A DNA stretch of 64,000 nt from NCBI RefSeq assembly GCF_049537155.1, contig NZ_JBMVQZ010000014.1, forward strand, positions 50,908-114,907, in the 5' to 3' direction. Every line of letters begins with the position of its first letter. Positions within the stretch are counted from its first letter, which is position 1. Below are positions 33,134-41,175 of the stretch, piece after piece. The translations under genes and the position numbers were made by a program. Below the pieces are notes generated by a model, which saw nothing but the letters and a program-made list of their open reading frames with translations, was not told the origin of the DNA and made no database searches. The DNA is from Limisphaera sp049537155 (GTDB lineage: Bacteria; Verrucomicrobiota; Verrucomicrobiia; Limisphaerales; Limisphaeraceae).

Positions 33134-33916
33134 TCAACGGCGGATGTTGTTGGCCTGTTGCATCATTTCGTCGGCGGCCTGGACCGCGCGCGAATTCACC
33201 TCGTAGGCGCGCTGGGCCAGGATGAGGTTGACCATTTCCTCGACCACCTTGACGTTGGAGAGCTCGAGGTATCCCTGCTCGAGTTCGCCGAAGCCGTTTT
33301 CGCCCGGGTTTCCCAGCTCGGGCGGGCCGGAGGCGAGGGTTTCACGGAAGAGATTGCGCCCGAGGCTCTCGAGTCCGGCCGGGTTGTTGAAGCGAACCAA
33401 CTGCACGCGGAAGGTGGTGTTGCCGTTGGGCCCGCTGTAGGTGACCTCCCCGTTGGGGGAGATGGTGATGTTGGTGGTGCCCGGTGGGACCGCTTGGAAG
33501 CCTCCGAGGAGGGTGAAACCCTCGCTGGTGACAATGCGGCCGTCCGAGGCCACCTTGAAGGCACCGGCGCGGGTGTAGGCCCGGGTGCCGTCCGGCAACT
33601 GGACCTCGAAGAAGCCATCCCCCTGGATGGCGACGTCGAGTCGTTCGCCGGTCTGGGTGAGTTCACCCGTGGTGAAGATACGGGCGGTGGCCACGGGCCG
33701 TGCGCCCTGGCCCACCTGCAGTCCGGTGGGCAAAAGGTTGCCCTGGCCGCTTTCGGAGCCCGGGGCGCGCAGGGTTTGATAGAGGAGTTCCTGGAACTCG
33801 ACCTTGCTCTTCTTGAACCCCGTGGTGTTGACGTTGGCGAGGTTGTTGGCGATGACGTCGAGGTTCAACTGCTGGGCTTCCATCCCGGCGGCGGCTGAGT
33901 ACAGGGCACGCAACAT
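33134..33916 (-). CDS. flgG: Flagellar distal rod protein
   Basis: 260 residues, the usual length. It starts Met-Leu-Arg-Ala-Leu-Tyr-Ser-Ala-Ala-Ala-Gly-Met-Glu-Ala-Gln-Gln and has Asn-Asn-Leu-Ala-Asn-Val-Asn-Thr-Thr-Gly-Phe-Lys at about 26-37, the rod-protein signature. Gly-Asp-Gly-Phe-Phe-Glu-Val at about 104-110 and the C-terminal Glu-Met-Val-Asn-Leu-Ile-Leu-Ala-Gln-Arg-Ala-Tyr-Glu-Val-Asn-Ser-Arg are FlgG-specific. It builds the distal rod that passes through the P and L rings. It lies 36 bases after the flgF gene in the operon. Confidence 0.96.
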   Translation of the reverse strand: MLRALYSAAAGMEAQQLNLDVIANNLANVNTTGFKKSKVEFQELLYQTLRAPGSESGQGNLLPTGLQVGQGARPVATARIFTTGELTQTGERLDVAIQGDGFFEVQLPDGTRAYTRAGAFKVASDGRIVTSEGFTLLGGFQAVPPGTTNITISPNGEVTYSGPNGNTTFRVQLVRFNNPAGLESLGRNLFRETLASGPPELGNPGENGFGELEQGYLELSNVKVVEEMVNLILAQRAYEVNSRAVQAADEMMQQANNIRR

Positions 33917-33952
33917 GGCGACCTCACGAGGATCGGCGGTTCAGGTTCAGGT

Positions 33953-34699
33953 TCAACCCGGGTTACCCAGTTCGGCGATGATTCGGCCCATGCGTTCGTC
34001 CTGCGTCTGAAGGACGCGTTGATTGGCTTCGAAGAGGCGCAGGCTGGTGAGCAGGCTGGCCATCTCGGTCAGGGGCGAGATGTTGGAGGATTCCCGCGCT
34101 CCCTGGATGATCCGGGATCGTGTGGCCGGCTGCGGAAGCAGCGCCGGATCTTCCGGTACGAACCATCCGCCCGGCAGGGCACGCAACCCCTGTGGGTTGG
34201 TGAACTCGACCAGGCGCAGTCGAGCGCGCACCTCGGCGCCCTGAAGGACCTGGCCGTCCGGGGTGATGGTGATGGCATCGGCCCGACGCGGGTCCAGTTG
34301 GACCGGGCCGTTTTCGCCCATGACGCGGAGTCCCTGGTAATTGACCAGGTACCCTTGGGCGTCGAGGCGGAACTGACCGCGACGTGTGTAGGCGAGGGTG
34401 CCGTCGGGCAGTTGCAGCTCAAAAAAACCGGGTCCTTCGATGGCCAGGTCGGTCGGTGACTGTGAAGGGGTGATCTCGCCCTGGGTAAAGTTGGTGGCGA
34501 CGGAAAGGCGCGGGATGTGGAAAAGGTTGCCGGGGGCCTGCGGTGCGCCGGAGGCGAACCCTGCCGGCACGGAGGACAGGGAGGTCTCCAGGCGCCGCGC
34601 GGCCGGGACCGCGCTGAGGGCCAGGTTTTGTGAGATGACCTCCTGGGCCCGCGCCTGGGCATTCATGGCGGCTGCGGCCTGGTAAAGGCTCACATTCAT
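33953..34699 (-). CDS. flgF: Flagellar basal-body rod protein FlgF-type
   Basis: 248 residues from ATG 34699. The frame runs on to 34834, but the rod-protein N-terminus Met-Asn-Val-Ser-Leu-Tyr-Gln-Ala-Ala-Ala-Ala-Met-Asn-Ala fixes the start. Ile-Glu-Gly-Pro-Gly-Phe-Phe-Glu-Leu at about 86-94 and Leu-Ala-Tyr-Thr-Arg-Arg-Gly-Gln-Phe follow. The C-terminal helix is Leu-Thr-Glu-Met-Ala-Ser-Leu-Leu-Thr-Ser-Leu-Arg-Leu-Phe-Glu-Ala-Asn-Gln-Arg. The second signature reads Ser-Gln-Asn-Leu-Ala-Leu-Ser-Ala-Val instead of Asn-Asn-Leu-Ala-Asn-x-x-Thr, a divergent version. It forms part of the proximal rod. It heads the flagellar operon directly behind a sigma-54 promoter. Confidence 0.9.
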   Translation of the reverse strand: MNVSLYQAAAAMNAQARAQEVISQNLALSAVPAARRLETSLSSVPAGFASGAPQAPGNLFHIPRLSVATNFTQGEITPSQSPTDLAIEGPGFFELQLPDGTLAYTRRGQFRLDAQGYLVNYQGLRVMGENGPVQLDPRRADAITITPDGQVLQGAEVRARLRLVEFTNPQGLRALPGGWFVPEDPALLPQPATRSRIIQGARESSNISPLTEMASLLTSLRLFEANQRVLQTQDERMGRIIAELGNPG

Positions 34700-34993
34700 T
34701 GCACCCCACGTGCGGAGCAACGCATGTGCCAGGCGTGGTTTCCCTCGGTTTCTGAAGGGTGACAGGGGGTTGTGACGGAAAAAGCTGCCAGGTGGCGGTG
34801 CAGAGTTTGCCGGAAAGCCCTGCCGCAGCTTCACCGTGGCCGGATGCGGGAAAATGCCCGCCGCGACGAGCTGCCCGGTGGAAGACCGCGCCTGACGCTG
34901 TCAGAGGGTTAGGAGGACTGGGGCTCAGTCGCAACCGAGCGGGTTGATGCTCACAGGGCGGAAGGTGTCAGGTGGGGCAAGGTCGGAGAGGCA
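34700..34993. other. Upstream region of the flagellar operon
   Basis: About 294 bases between flgF and the truncated AAA gene. It contains the sigma-54 promoter near its flgF end and no supported coding frame. Enhancer sites for an NtrC-type activator would be expected in this region, but I cannot define one by eye. Confidence 0.5.
34716..34732 (-). promoter_or_regulatory. Sigma-54 (RpoN) promoter of the flagellar operon
   Basis: On the minus strand the sequence reads CTGGCAC-ATGCG-TTGCT, with TGGCAC at 34731-34726 and TTGC at 34720-34717. The two invariant pairs GG and GC have the exact -24/-12 spacing. Transcription would start near 34705, leaving only about six bases before the flgF ATG at 34699. 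Confidence 0.8.
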
Positions 34994-35377
34994 TCAAAGC
35001 CTCAGGACACGCACCGGCCCGCGCAGGCCCTCGGCAGCCAGCTGCTTGGCTTGGCGGGAATGGGGCGTGATCCAATCTTCCAGGTTGACTGCTTCGCCGT
35101 TCAGGACGACGCGGCTTTTTCCGTCGCGCCAGATGCCACCCATGCCGTGTCCGAGGTAGACGTCGAGGAAGGCGGGCACCCGGCGCGCCCAATCCATGCC
35201 GTGTTTGCGAAGCTGGTCGTGGATCGGCCCGGTGTCGAGCGCCAGCTTGAGAAACTGGAGAAAGATGCTTTTGCCGCTGGCTTGAGGGCCCACCAGGACG
35301 GTGAGATCCCCGAACTCAACCTCGGCGGTGCGAATCTGGCCGATGTGATGCAGTGCCAGGGATTTCAACGTGTTCAT
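34994..35377 (-). pseudogene. Truncated AAA ATPase (N-terminal fragment)
   Basis: 127 residues from ATG 35377. It starts like an AAA_15/AAA_21-type ATPase: a strand with Asp-Leu-Thr-Val-Leu-Val-Gly-Pro-Gln-Ala-Ser-Gly-Lys-Ser at about 24-37 (Walker A). A helical segment follows, then Val-Val-Leu-Asn-Gly-Glu-Ala-Val. It stops soon after, at Val-Leu-Arg-Leu. Such proteins normally continue for 250 or more further residues with Walker B and a signature motif, and none of this is found downstream in any minus frame before flgF. I therefore read it as a decayed gene. It could still make a stable fragment. Confidence 0.6.
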
Positions 35378-35527
35378 CACGCTGCGCCCAGCCTGATGCT
35401 TGAGCAGGAGGATCGTCAACCGTGTTGTGGAGGTTCCACCCTGGATGAACGTGGGCAGAGATCCTCCCTGGTTGCATCCTCGCGTGGGCTGTTTGCAGGG
35501 AAGGATCCCGGTGCGTTTGCAAGTGAT

Positions 35528-36160
35528 TCAGGTGGAAGAACCGTTCGGCGCCGCCCCGGCGGGGTTCCGGGATCGGAGCATTTGAGCACACAAACGCTGA
35601 TAATCCTCAGGAGTGTCGAGATCGAGGCAGGGAGAGGGGTCGGGCGCGGGCCATTCTAACAGTTCGTTCGCATGGGCTTGGAGCAGTCCGCGCAGCCCCA
35701 CGCCGTCGTGAGAATTCAGGACCTCTGATTTCAATGCGGCATCGAAGACCAGCGGATGTCCGCGCCGGCCCTCCCAGACGGGCACGGTGATGCGGGCATG
35801 GCGCTTTTGATGCGCCTCGAGCAGGGCGCGGATCAGCGGGGCGTGCAGCCCGGGCAGATCGGCCGGACTGACGAGGAACGTCCGCACGTCGGGTGGTGCG
35901 GCGCGCAGGCCGGATCGAACCGACTGGAGCATCTCGCTTTCCGGGTCGGGGTTGACTGCCCAACAGACCGGCAACCCGTCCAGGGTGGCGCGCAGCGGTT
36001 GACTCTGGTCGCCGGTCACGACGATGAGGCTTTCGACACCGGCCTGGTGAAAGGCTTCCGTCACGGCGCGCAGGACGGTGGTCCGGCCCCAGGGGAGCAT
36101 CAGCTTGGGCATGCCCATCCGGCGGGAACGCCCCGCAGCCAGGAGGATGGCGCATCTCAT
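35528..36160 (-). CDS. Molybdenum cofactor nucleotidyltransferase (MocA/MobA-like)
   Basis: 210 residues. The N-terminus Ile-Leu-Leu-Ala-Ala-Gly-Arg-Ser-Arg-Arg-Met-Gly-Met-Pro-Lys-Leu at 5-20 is the nucleotide-binding loop of NTP transferases that modify molybdopterin. Val-Ser-Pro-Ala-Asp-Leu-Pro-Gly-Leu near 97-105 is the metal site of the family. Gly-His-Pro-Leu-Val-Phe at about 134-139 is typical of MocA, which makes the cytosine dinucleotide cofactor used by xanthine-dehydrogenase-type enzymes. It ends the operon behind the two hydroxylase subunits, with a six-base gap, so its job is probably to supply their cofactor. Confidence 0.88.
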   Translation of the reverse strand: MRCAILLAAGRSRRMGMPKLMLPWGRTTVLRAVTEAFHQAGVESLIVVTGDQSQPLRATLDGLPVCWAVNPDPESEMLQSVRSGLRAAPPDVRTFLVSPADLPGLHAPLIRALLEAHQKRHARITVPVWEGRRGHPLVFDAALKSEVLNSHDGVGLRGLLQAHANELLEWPAPDPSPCLDLDTPEDYQRLCAQMLRSRNPAGAAPNGSST

Positions 36161-36166
36161 GAAGAC

Positions 36167-38320
36167 TCAGCCGGTGGCGTCCCAGCGAATGGGCATCTGG
36201 CGGATGCGTCTGCCGGTGGCGCGGGCGACGGCGTTGGCGATGGCGGGCGCCACCGCGACGATGGGTGTCTCTCCTGCGCCGGCCGGGGGCAGGTCGGGCC
36301 GGTTCAGGAGATGGACCTCGATCTCGGGCAGGTCCGACAAACGCGGCACACGGTAACGGCTGAGCGCGGCGTTGGCGGGGCGTCCGTTGGCAAAACGGAC
36401 CTCCTCCCACAGGGCGGGGCCCAGTCCCATGAGGATGCAACCCTCCACCTGTGCGCGCAGGTTGTCGGGGTTGACGACGGCACCGCATTCGAAGACCTGG
36501 CAGATGCGGCGCACTTCGATGCGGCCGGCCGCGGTGTCCACGGCGACCTCCACGCAGGCGGCGACGTAGGAACCTTTCTCGGTGCCGCAGGCCAGCCCCC
36601 GGCCCACACCGGGCGAGGTGGAGGGTCGGCGTTCGTTCCAGCCAAAGCGCCGGGCTGCTTCTTCGAGGACGGTGCGGAGCCGGCCCGGTGGCAGGTGGCG
36701 CAGCCGAAACTCGAGGGGATCGGCCCCGGCGAGGGCTGCCAATTCGTCCATGGCGGATTCGCGTGCGAAGTGATTGGCCGTGGCAGCCAGGGCCCGGTAG
36801 GAACCCTGCCGCAACGGGCTTCGCGCGGGGATGTAGCGGCAGTGGGTGTGCGGGATGTCGTAGGGTGTGTCCAGGGCGGCGCGGCCGGAATTGAGATTGA
36901 GAAAGTGCCAGCAAACGATCCGGCCCGAGGTGTCCAGGGCCGCCTCCACGTCAATGACGGCGGCCGGGCGGAAGTAGGCCCAGGTGAATTCTTCTTCGCG
37001 GGTCCAGTGGACGAGCACGGGACGGCCGGCGGCGCGGGCCAGGCGCGCGGCTTCCATCCCGGCTTCGGCGGTGTGTTTGCCGCCAAAGCCGCCGCCGAAA
37101 TCGGGCACCACCACGCGGACGTTGGACTCCGGCAGGTCGAGTGCACGGGCCAGTTCACGGCGACAACCGAAGGGATTCTGGGTGCCCAATGCGACGGTCA
37201 CGCGGTCACCTTCCCATTCGGCGAGTGCGGCCCGGGTTTCCATGGGCACGTGCTGGACGTAGGCGACGTGATAGGTGGTACGGAGGCGTTGGGCTGCGGT
37301 TTCCCAGATTTGCCGGAACGGATTGCCCGGCGGGGATTCTTCCAGCTGCCCGCGAAGGTGCCGGTCCAAGGTGCGGCTGGAGGGAGCGTTGGCGGGTTCG
37401 GTCCACCGTGCGGTTTCTGCCAGGGCGGCGAGTGCACGGCGGGCCTCGGCCGAGGTGGGGGCGGCGACTCCGACGAACTCGCCCTCCCGGACGGCAATCA
37501 CACCGGGGACGGCGCGTTCGGCGGCCTGCAGGTCCACGGATTCAAGTTGGGCACCCCAGGCGGGCGGGCGCAGGACGGCGCCGTACAACATGCCGGGCCG
37601 GCGCAGGTCGGAGGGATACCGATGTGCGCCGGTGACGATGTCGGATGCGTTCGGCCGTGCCAGGCTGTGTCCCATGATCTGCCAGTGGGCGGGCTCGGTC
37701 AGGGTCACGTTCTCAGGGGCCGGGCTCGACCATGCGGGGTCCCGGGCTGTCAGCCGGGCGGCGTCGGCATAGGTGAAGCGGAGGTCTTGGTGCGGATGAC
37801 GGACCTGCCCGTTTTCCACGGTCAGGACGGAGGGTTCGATCTCCCATTGCCGGGCCGCCACACGGCAAAGCCATTCGCGTGCGGCGGCGGCGGCGCGGCG
37901 CACCTGCGGCAGGGTGGAAGGTGTGGTCCGGCTTCCGGCGGTGATGCCGTCGTCCGGAGTCTCGTGCGTATCGGCCAGCAGGGCGCGCACGGTGTGGGGC
38001 GGCACGCGGAGTTCCTCGGCTGCGGCCTGGAGGATCTCGGCCCGTGCGCCCTGGCCGCACTCCACCTTGCCGCAAAACACCGTGATGGAACCGTCTTCGC
38101 CAAGGTGAAGTCGTGCACCGAGCGGGAGTTGATCACCCCGGGAGCCGCGGCTTCGGGCCTGGGCGTGCACACCGGATTCGGTGACCACCCAGAGGACTCC
38201 GGCACCCAACCATTGGAGGAACTGCCGCCGGGTGCATCCTGTGGGTGCAGAGTGGAGGCCATCCGCAGGAGCAGCGGTTGGACCGGACGCAGGGGTCGGA
38301 AATGAAGAGGGACGTTCCAT
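36167..38320 (-). CDS. Molybdenum hydroxylase large subunit (isoquinoline 1-oxidoreductase beta-like)
   Basis: 717 residues from ATG 38320; the frame is open to 38662, but that part is antisense-type shadow of the small subunit. Thr-Arg-Arg-Gln-Phe-Leu-Gln-Trp-Leu-Gly at about 30-39 is a twin-arginine-like signal, so the enzyme may be periplasmic. Molybdopterin-binding motifs are present: Gly-Gly-Gly-Phe-Gly-Gly-Lys, Gly-Ser-Tyr-Arg-Ala-Leu-Ala, and Phe-Glu-Cys-Gly-Ala-Val-Val-Asn-Pro-Asp-Asn. The aldehyde oxidase/xanthine dehydrogenase family hydroxylates aldehydes or N-heterocycles with water as oxygen source. Subunit split and Tat signal point to the IorB subgroup. The substrate is unknown. 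Confidence 0.9.
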   Translation of the reverse strand: MERPSSFPTPASGPTAAPADGLHSAPTGCTRRQFLQWLGAGVLWVVTESGVHAQARSRGSRGDQLPLGARLHLGEDGSITVFCGKVECGQGARAEILQAAAEELRVPPHTVRALLADTHETPDDGITAGSRTTPSTLPQVRRAAAAAREWLCRVAARQWEIEPSVLTVENGQVRHPHQDLRFTYADAARLTARDPAWSSPAPENVTLTEPAHWQIMGHSLARPNASDIVTGAHRYPSDLRRPGMLYGAVLRPPAWGAQLESVDLQAAERAVPGVIAVREGEFVGVAAPTSAEARRALAALAETARWTEPANAPSSRTLDRHLRGQLEESPPGNPFRQIWETAAQRLRTTYHVAYVQHVPMETRAALAEWEGDRVTVALGTQNPFGCRRELARALDLPESNVRVVVPDFGGGFGGKHTAEAGMEAARLARAAGRPVLVHWTREEEFTWAYFRPAAVIDVEAALDTSGRIVCWHFLNLNSGRAALDTPYDIPHTHCRYIPARSPLRQGSYRALAATANHFARESAMDELAALAGADPLEFRLRHLPPGRLRTVLEEAARRFGWNERRPSTSPGVGRGLACGTEKGSYVAACVEVAVDTAAGRIEVRRICQVFECGAVVNPDNLRAQVEGCILMGLGPALWEEVRFANGRPANAALSRYRVPRLSDLPEIEVHLLNRPDLPPAGAGETPIVAVAPAIANAVARATGRRIRQMPIRWDATG

Positions 38321-38325
38321 GGTTG

Positions 38326-38796
38326 TCAACGTTGCCAGAGCCGGGCTGCGCGATGGACGGCACGAAGGATGCGGGGATAGCCGCAGCACCGACAGAGGTT
38401 GGCATTGAGCCATTGGCGAATTTCGGCGTCGGTGGGCCGGGGTCGCCGTTCCAGCAGGGCAACCGTGGAAAGGATCATGCCCGGGGTGCAATAACCGCAC
38501 TGGAAGGCCTGTTCGTCCAGGAACGCTTGTTGGACGGGGTGGAGTTGCCCGTTGCGGGCCAGCCCCTCGATGGTGAGGATGGAACGGCCGGCGGCCTTTT
38601 CGATCGGGAAGGTGCATGCGTGTTCGCGGTTGCCATCCACGAGCACGGTGCAGGCGCCGCACTGGCCTTCGCCGCAGCCGTACTTGGTGCCGGTGAGTTC
38701 GAGGTCTTCGCGGAGGACCTCCAGGAGCGGTCGGTCTGGTTCGGAGCGGACCGTGTGGCGTTGGCCGTTGATGGTGAGTTCAAACTGGCGTTTCAT
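38326..38796 (-). CDS. (2Fe-2S)-binding small subunit of the molybdenum hydroxylase
   Basis: 156 residues. The plant-type cluster is Cys-Gly-Glu-Gly-Gln-Cys-Gly-Ala-Cys at about 41-49, with a fourth Cys near 61. The second, C-terminal cluster has Cys-Gly-Tyr-Cys-Thr-Pro-Gly near 96-102 and Cys-Arg-Cys-Cys-Gly-Tyr near 133-138. This is the full eight-cysteine set of IorA/CoxS-type subunits. It passes electrons from the molybdenum site to an acceptor, probably a cytochrome. It is first in the operon and ends five bases before the large subunit. Confidence 0.95.
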   Translation of the reverse strand: MKRQFELTINGQRHTVRSEPDRPLLEVLREDLELTGTKYGCGEGQCGACTVLVDGNREHACTFPIEKAAGRSILTIEGLARNGQLHPVQQAFLDEQAFQCGYCTPGMILSTVALLERRPRPTDAEIRQWLNANLCRCCGYPRILRAVHRAARLWQR

Positions 38797-39145
38797 GGAA
38801 GCATCCCGGCGAGCCGGGGACCGGTTGGCATCGGGCGATCGGACCGGGAACGCGATCCGGCCACGGGCGGTCCGAACCCTGCCCCGGCTGAAAGTTTAGG
38901 AGACCCGGCGCGCTGCGGCAAACGGATTCGCCGGGACCATTTCGTCCCGGGTCTGGCTCCGGGAAACAACCTCCGAGCTGGCGGGGACGGGTCGGGGGTC
39001 GAACGTGCCCCGGGCTTGCGGCTTGGCAAAGGGCGGTCGGACCGCCCCGGCAGCGGGCAAGGCTCCGACCTTGTCCGGGCCGGGCAAGCTCCGGGAGGCG
39101 CAGATCAGGACGGATTTCCGCGGCGAGAAAACGAGGCCACTTTAT

Positions 39146-39174
39146 TTGACACGGGCAGGTTTCTGACCCAAGTA
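39146..39174 (+). promoter_or_regulatory. Candidate promoter of the intergenic small RNA
   Basis: A perfect TTGACA at 39146-39151 is followed after 17 bases by CAAGTA at 39169-39174, a weak -10. A start near 39180 would put the transcript just ahead of the two hairpins. Confidence 0.35.
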
Positions 39175-39178
39175 CGGG

Positions 39179-39273
39179 TGGGCAAACGGGCGGTCCGGGC
39201 TTTTTCCGCGGTTTGTCCGGGAGGAGGCGGGGAGGGCCGGTGCGGGTGGAAGAACGCACCGGCCCTCTGTTTT
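39179..39273 (+). ncRNA. Candidate small RNA ending in an intrinsic terminator
   Basis: About 95 bases with two hairpins. The first (about 39179-39219) pairs GGGCAAAC with GGTTTGTCC and GCGG with CCGC around a loop containing a run of five T. The second is the perfect 13-base-pair terminator at 39232-39267. No gene lies upstream on plus for the terminator to serve: the nearest genes upstream are on minus. That makes an independent short transcript the simplest reading. Sequence motifs of RNase P, SRP, tmRNA and 6S RNA are absent. Confidence 0.4.
39232..39273 (+). terminator. Strong intrinsic terminator in the 39-kb intergenic region
   Basis: A perfect 13-base-pair stem (GAGGGCCGGTGCG pairing with CGCACCGGCCCTC) closes a 10-base loop and is followed by TGTTTTG. 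The T tract is on the plus side, so it ends plus-strand transcription about 260 bases before nuoN. Confidence 0.7.
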
Positions 39274-39531
39274 GCGGCGGGAGCGGCCGAGCGCGGGTGT
39301 GGCGGCGTTCCTTGGCTGCGCCGCCGTTTCCGGGCGGGATGTTTGGCGTGTGTACCCAGCGGCTCGGCCGCCGATTGCGGCGCGCCACGAGCAGAGTGCC
39401 GCGGCGCGGTGTGAGGTGCGAGGGGCCGGAGGTCCGCGGAGGTCCGGTAGCCGGGTGGCGGGGCTGGGGACGCGTCATTGACCTGCGTGTGTGGTTTTGC
39501 GAGGCTGGGTGGGTCTGTTTTGGGGGTGCCG

Positions 39532-40989
39532 ATGAACATCGGGTTGTTGACCCACGAGATGGCGGTATTGGGATTGGGCGTGTTGCTGCTGCTGGCGGAT
39601 CTTTGGTTGCCGGCGCGGCACCGGCGTGCGTTGGGTTGGGCAGCGGCGGCGGGGTTGGGGGCCCTGCTGGTGCTGAGCTGTGCGGGGTTTTTCGGTCTGG
39701 ACGCCACGGGGACGGCTTTTGGCGGGATGTTTGTGCAGGACGGGCTGGCCCTGTTTTTCAAACGGTTGTTTCTGCTGACGGGTGCGTTGGTCTTGTTGAT
39801 GGCGGTGGAGTATGCGGACCGGTTCCGGGGCGGTGTGTCGGAGTACTTTGTATTGGTGCTGGTCGCGCTTGTGGGGATGATGTTGGCGGCCTCGGCGCGG
39901 GACCTGGTGTTGTTGTTTGTGTCCGTGGAGCTGATGACGGTGACGTTCTATGTGTTGACGGCGTACGAACGGACGCGGCGGGCATCGGTGGAGGCGGGGG
40001 TGAAGTATCTGATTCTGGGGGCGCTGTCGTCGGCTTTTTTGGTGTTGGGGATTGCCTTGTTGTGGGGCACCACCGGCCGGTTGCAGTTCCCGGAGCTGGC
40101 GATGGTGTCGGCCCGGTACAGCGAGCATCCGCTGTTTCTGGCGGGGGCGGCGCTGGTCTTCTCGGGTCTGGGTTTCAAGCTGGCGGCGGTGCCGTTCCAG
40201 GTATGGGCGCCCGACGTGTATGAGGGATCGCCCACGCCGACGACGGCCCTGTTGGCAGCGGGGTCGAAGGCCGCCGGGATGGTCCTGCTGTTGCGCCTTT
40301 TTTTCACGGGGCTGCCGGGTCTTTGGGAGCGGGCGGAGGTGATGACGCTTCTGATGGCTGTGGCGGGCGCCACGATTTTGTACGGTAACCTTTGTGCGCT
40401 GGCCCAGCGGAACGTGAAACGGTTGTTGGGTTATTCGAGCATTGCGCATGCGGGGTATTTGCTGCTGGGGGTGTGCGCGTTGAGCGGGGCCGGGCAATCG
40501 GCCGTGCTGTATTATCTGGTGGCGTATGCCCTGACAGTGGTGGGGGCTTTCACCGTGGTGGCACTGGTGCTGCGGCATACGGGTGGCGACGATGTCTCGG
40601 GCCTGGCCGGTCTGCACCAGCGTTCGCCGTTTCTGGCCGCGACGGTGGCCCTGGCCATGATCTCCCTGGCGGGCGTGCCGCCGTTGGCCGGATTCTTCGG
40701 GAAGTTTTTGTTGATCCGCTCGGTGCTCGAACAGACGGCGTTGCACCCTGGTTACGGTGTGCTGGCGGGGGTGGCGCTGGTGGGCGTGGTGATTTCGATT
40801 TACTACTATTTCCGCGTGGTGCGAACGATCTATTGGGAGGCCGCGCCGGAGACGGCCCAGCCGGTGGTCCTGCCCCAACCGCTGCGGTTCTCGGCGGCGC
40901 TGTGTCTGGTGGGCATGCTTTACCTGGGATTGTTCCCCGGGCGGGTGCTGACCTGGGCGGAACATGCGGCACGGGCCCTGGCGTTCTGA
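39532..40989 (+). CDS. nuoN: NADH-quinone oxidoreductase subunit N
   Basis: 485 residues from ATG 39532. About 14 membrane helices. The antiporter-type core has Ser-Val-Glu-Leu-Met-Thr near 130-135, with the key Glu of helix 5, Gly-Ala-Leu-Ser-Ser-Ala-Phe-Leu near 163-170, and Leu-Gly-Phe-Lys-Leu-Ala-Ala-Val-Pro-Phe-Gln-Val-Trp-Ala-Pro-Asp-Val-Tyr-Glu-Gly around 220-240 with the conserved Lys. Gln-Arg-Asn-Val-Lys-Arg-Leu-Leu-Gly-Tyr-Ser-Ser-Ile-Ala-His follows, then Leu-Ala-Gly-Val-Pro-Pro. It is one of the proton-pumping subunits of complex I. It normally ends a nuo operon, but no other nuo gene adjoins it here. Confidence 0.95.
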   Translation: MNIGLLTHEMAVLGLGVLLLLADLWLPARHRRALGWAAAAGLGALLVLSCAGFFGLDATGTAFGGMFVQDGLALFFKRLFLLTGALVLLMAVEYADRFRGGVSEYFVLVLVALVGMMLAASARDLVLLFVSVELMTVTFYVLTAYERTRRASVEAGVKYLILGALSSAFLVLGIALLWGTTGRLQFPELAMVSARYSEHPLFLAGAALVFSGLGFKLAAVPFQVWAPDVYEGSPTPTTALLAAGSKAAGMVLLLRLFFTGLPGLWERAEVMTLLMAVAGATILYGNLCALAQRNVKRLLGYSSIAHAGYLLLGVCALSGAGQSAVLYYLVAYALTVVGAFTVVALVLRHTGGDDVSGLAGLHQRSPFLAATVALAMISLAGVPPLAGFFGKFLLIRSVLEQTALHPGYGVLAGVALVGVVISIYYYFRVVRTIYWEAAPETAQPVVLPQPLRFSAALCLVGMLYLGLFPGRVLTWAEHAARALAF

Positions 40990-41175
40990 GGGGTGTCGGG
41001 CAGTCGGCCTCGCCGGTGCCGGACGTGTGCGGGGTGGTGCTCTGGCGGACTTCACTTGGCGGCGCCCCGGGGGGTTTTCCATGATTGGCGTGTGCTCGGG
41101 TTGAACCACGCGGGCCGGACATTCGGCGCGGTGCGGCGACTTCGTCACGAGCCGCCCCGGCGGCAGGAGTCGAGC

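Larger units (their letters stand above)
38797..39531. other. 735-base intergenic region between the hydroxylase operon and nuoN
   Basis: No convincing protein frame in either direction. It contains a candidate small RNA with a strong terminator at 39179-39273, and a TTGACA element before it. The stretch from about 39280 to 39531 has no recognisable feature apart from GC-rich sequence just before nuoN. Confidence 0.5.

Noticed and set aside
38880..39275. Possible RNase P RNA, SRP RNA, tmRNA or 6S RNA in the large intergenic region
   Set aside because: The conserved signatures of these RNAs (GAGGAAAGTCC, GGTCAGG-x-CCGGAAGGAAGC, GGTTCGA with CCA end) are absent. Only the short two-hairpin candidate remains.
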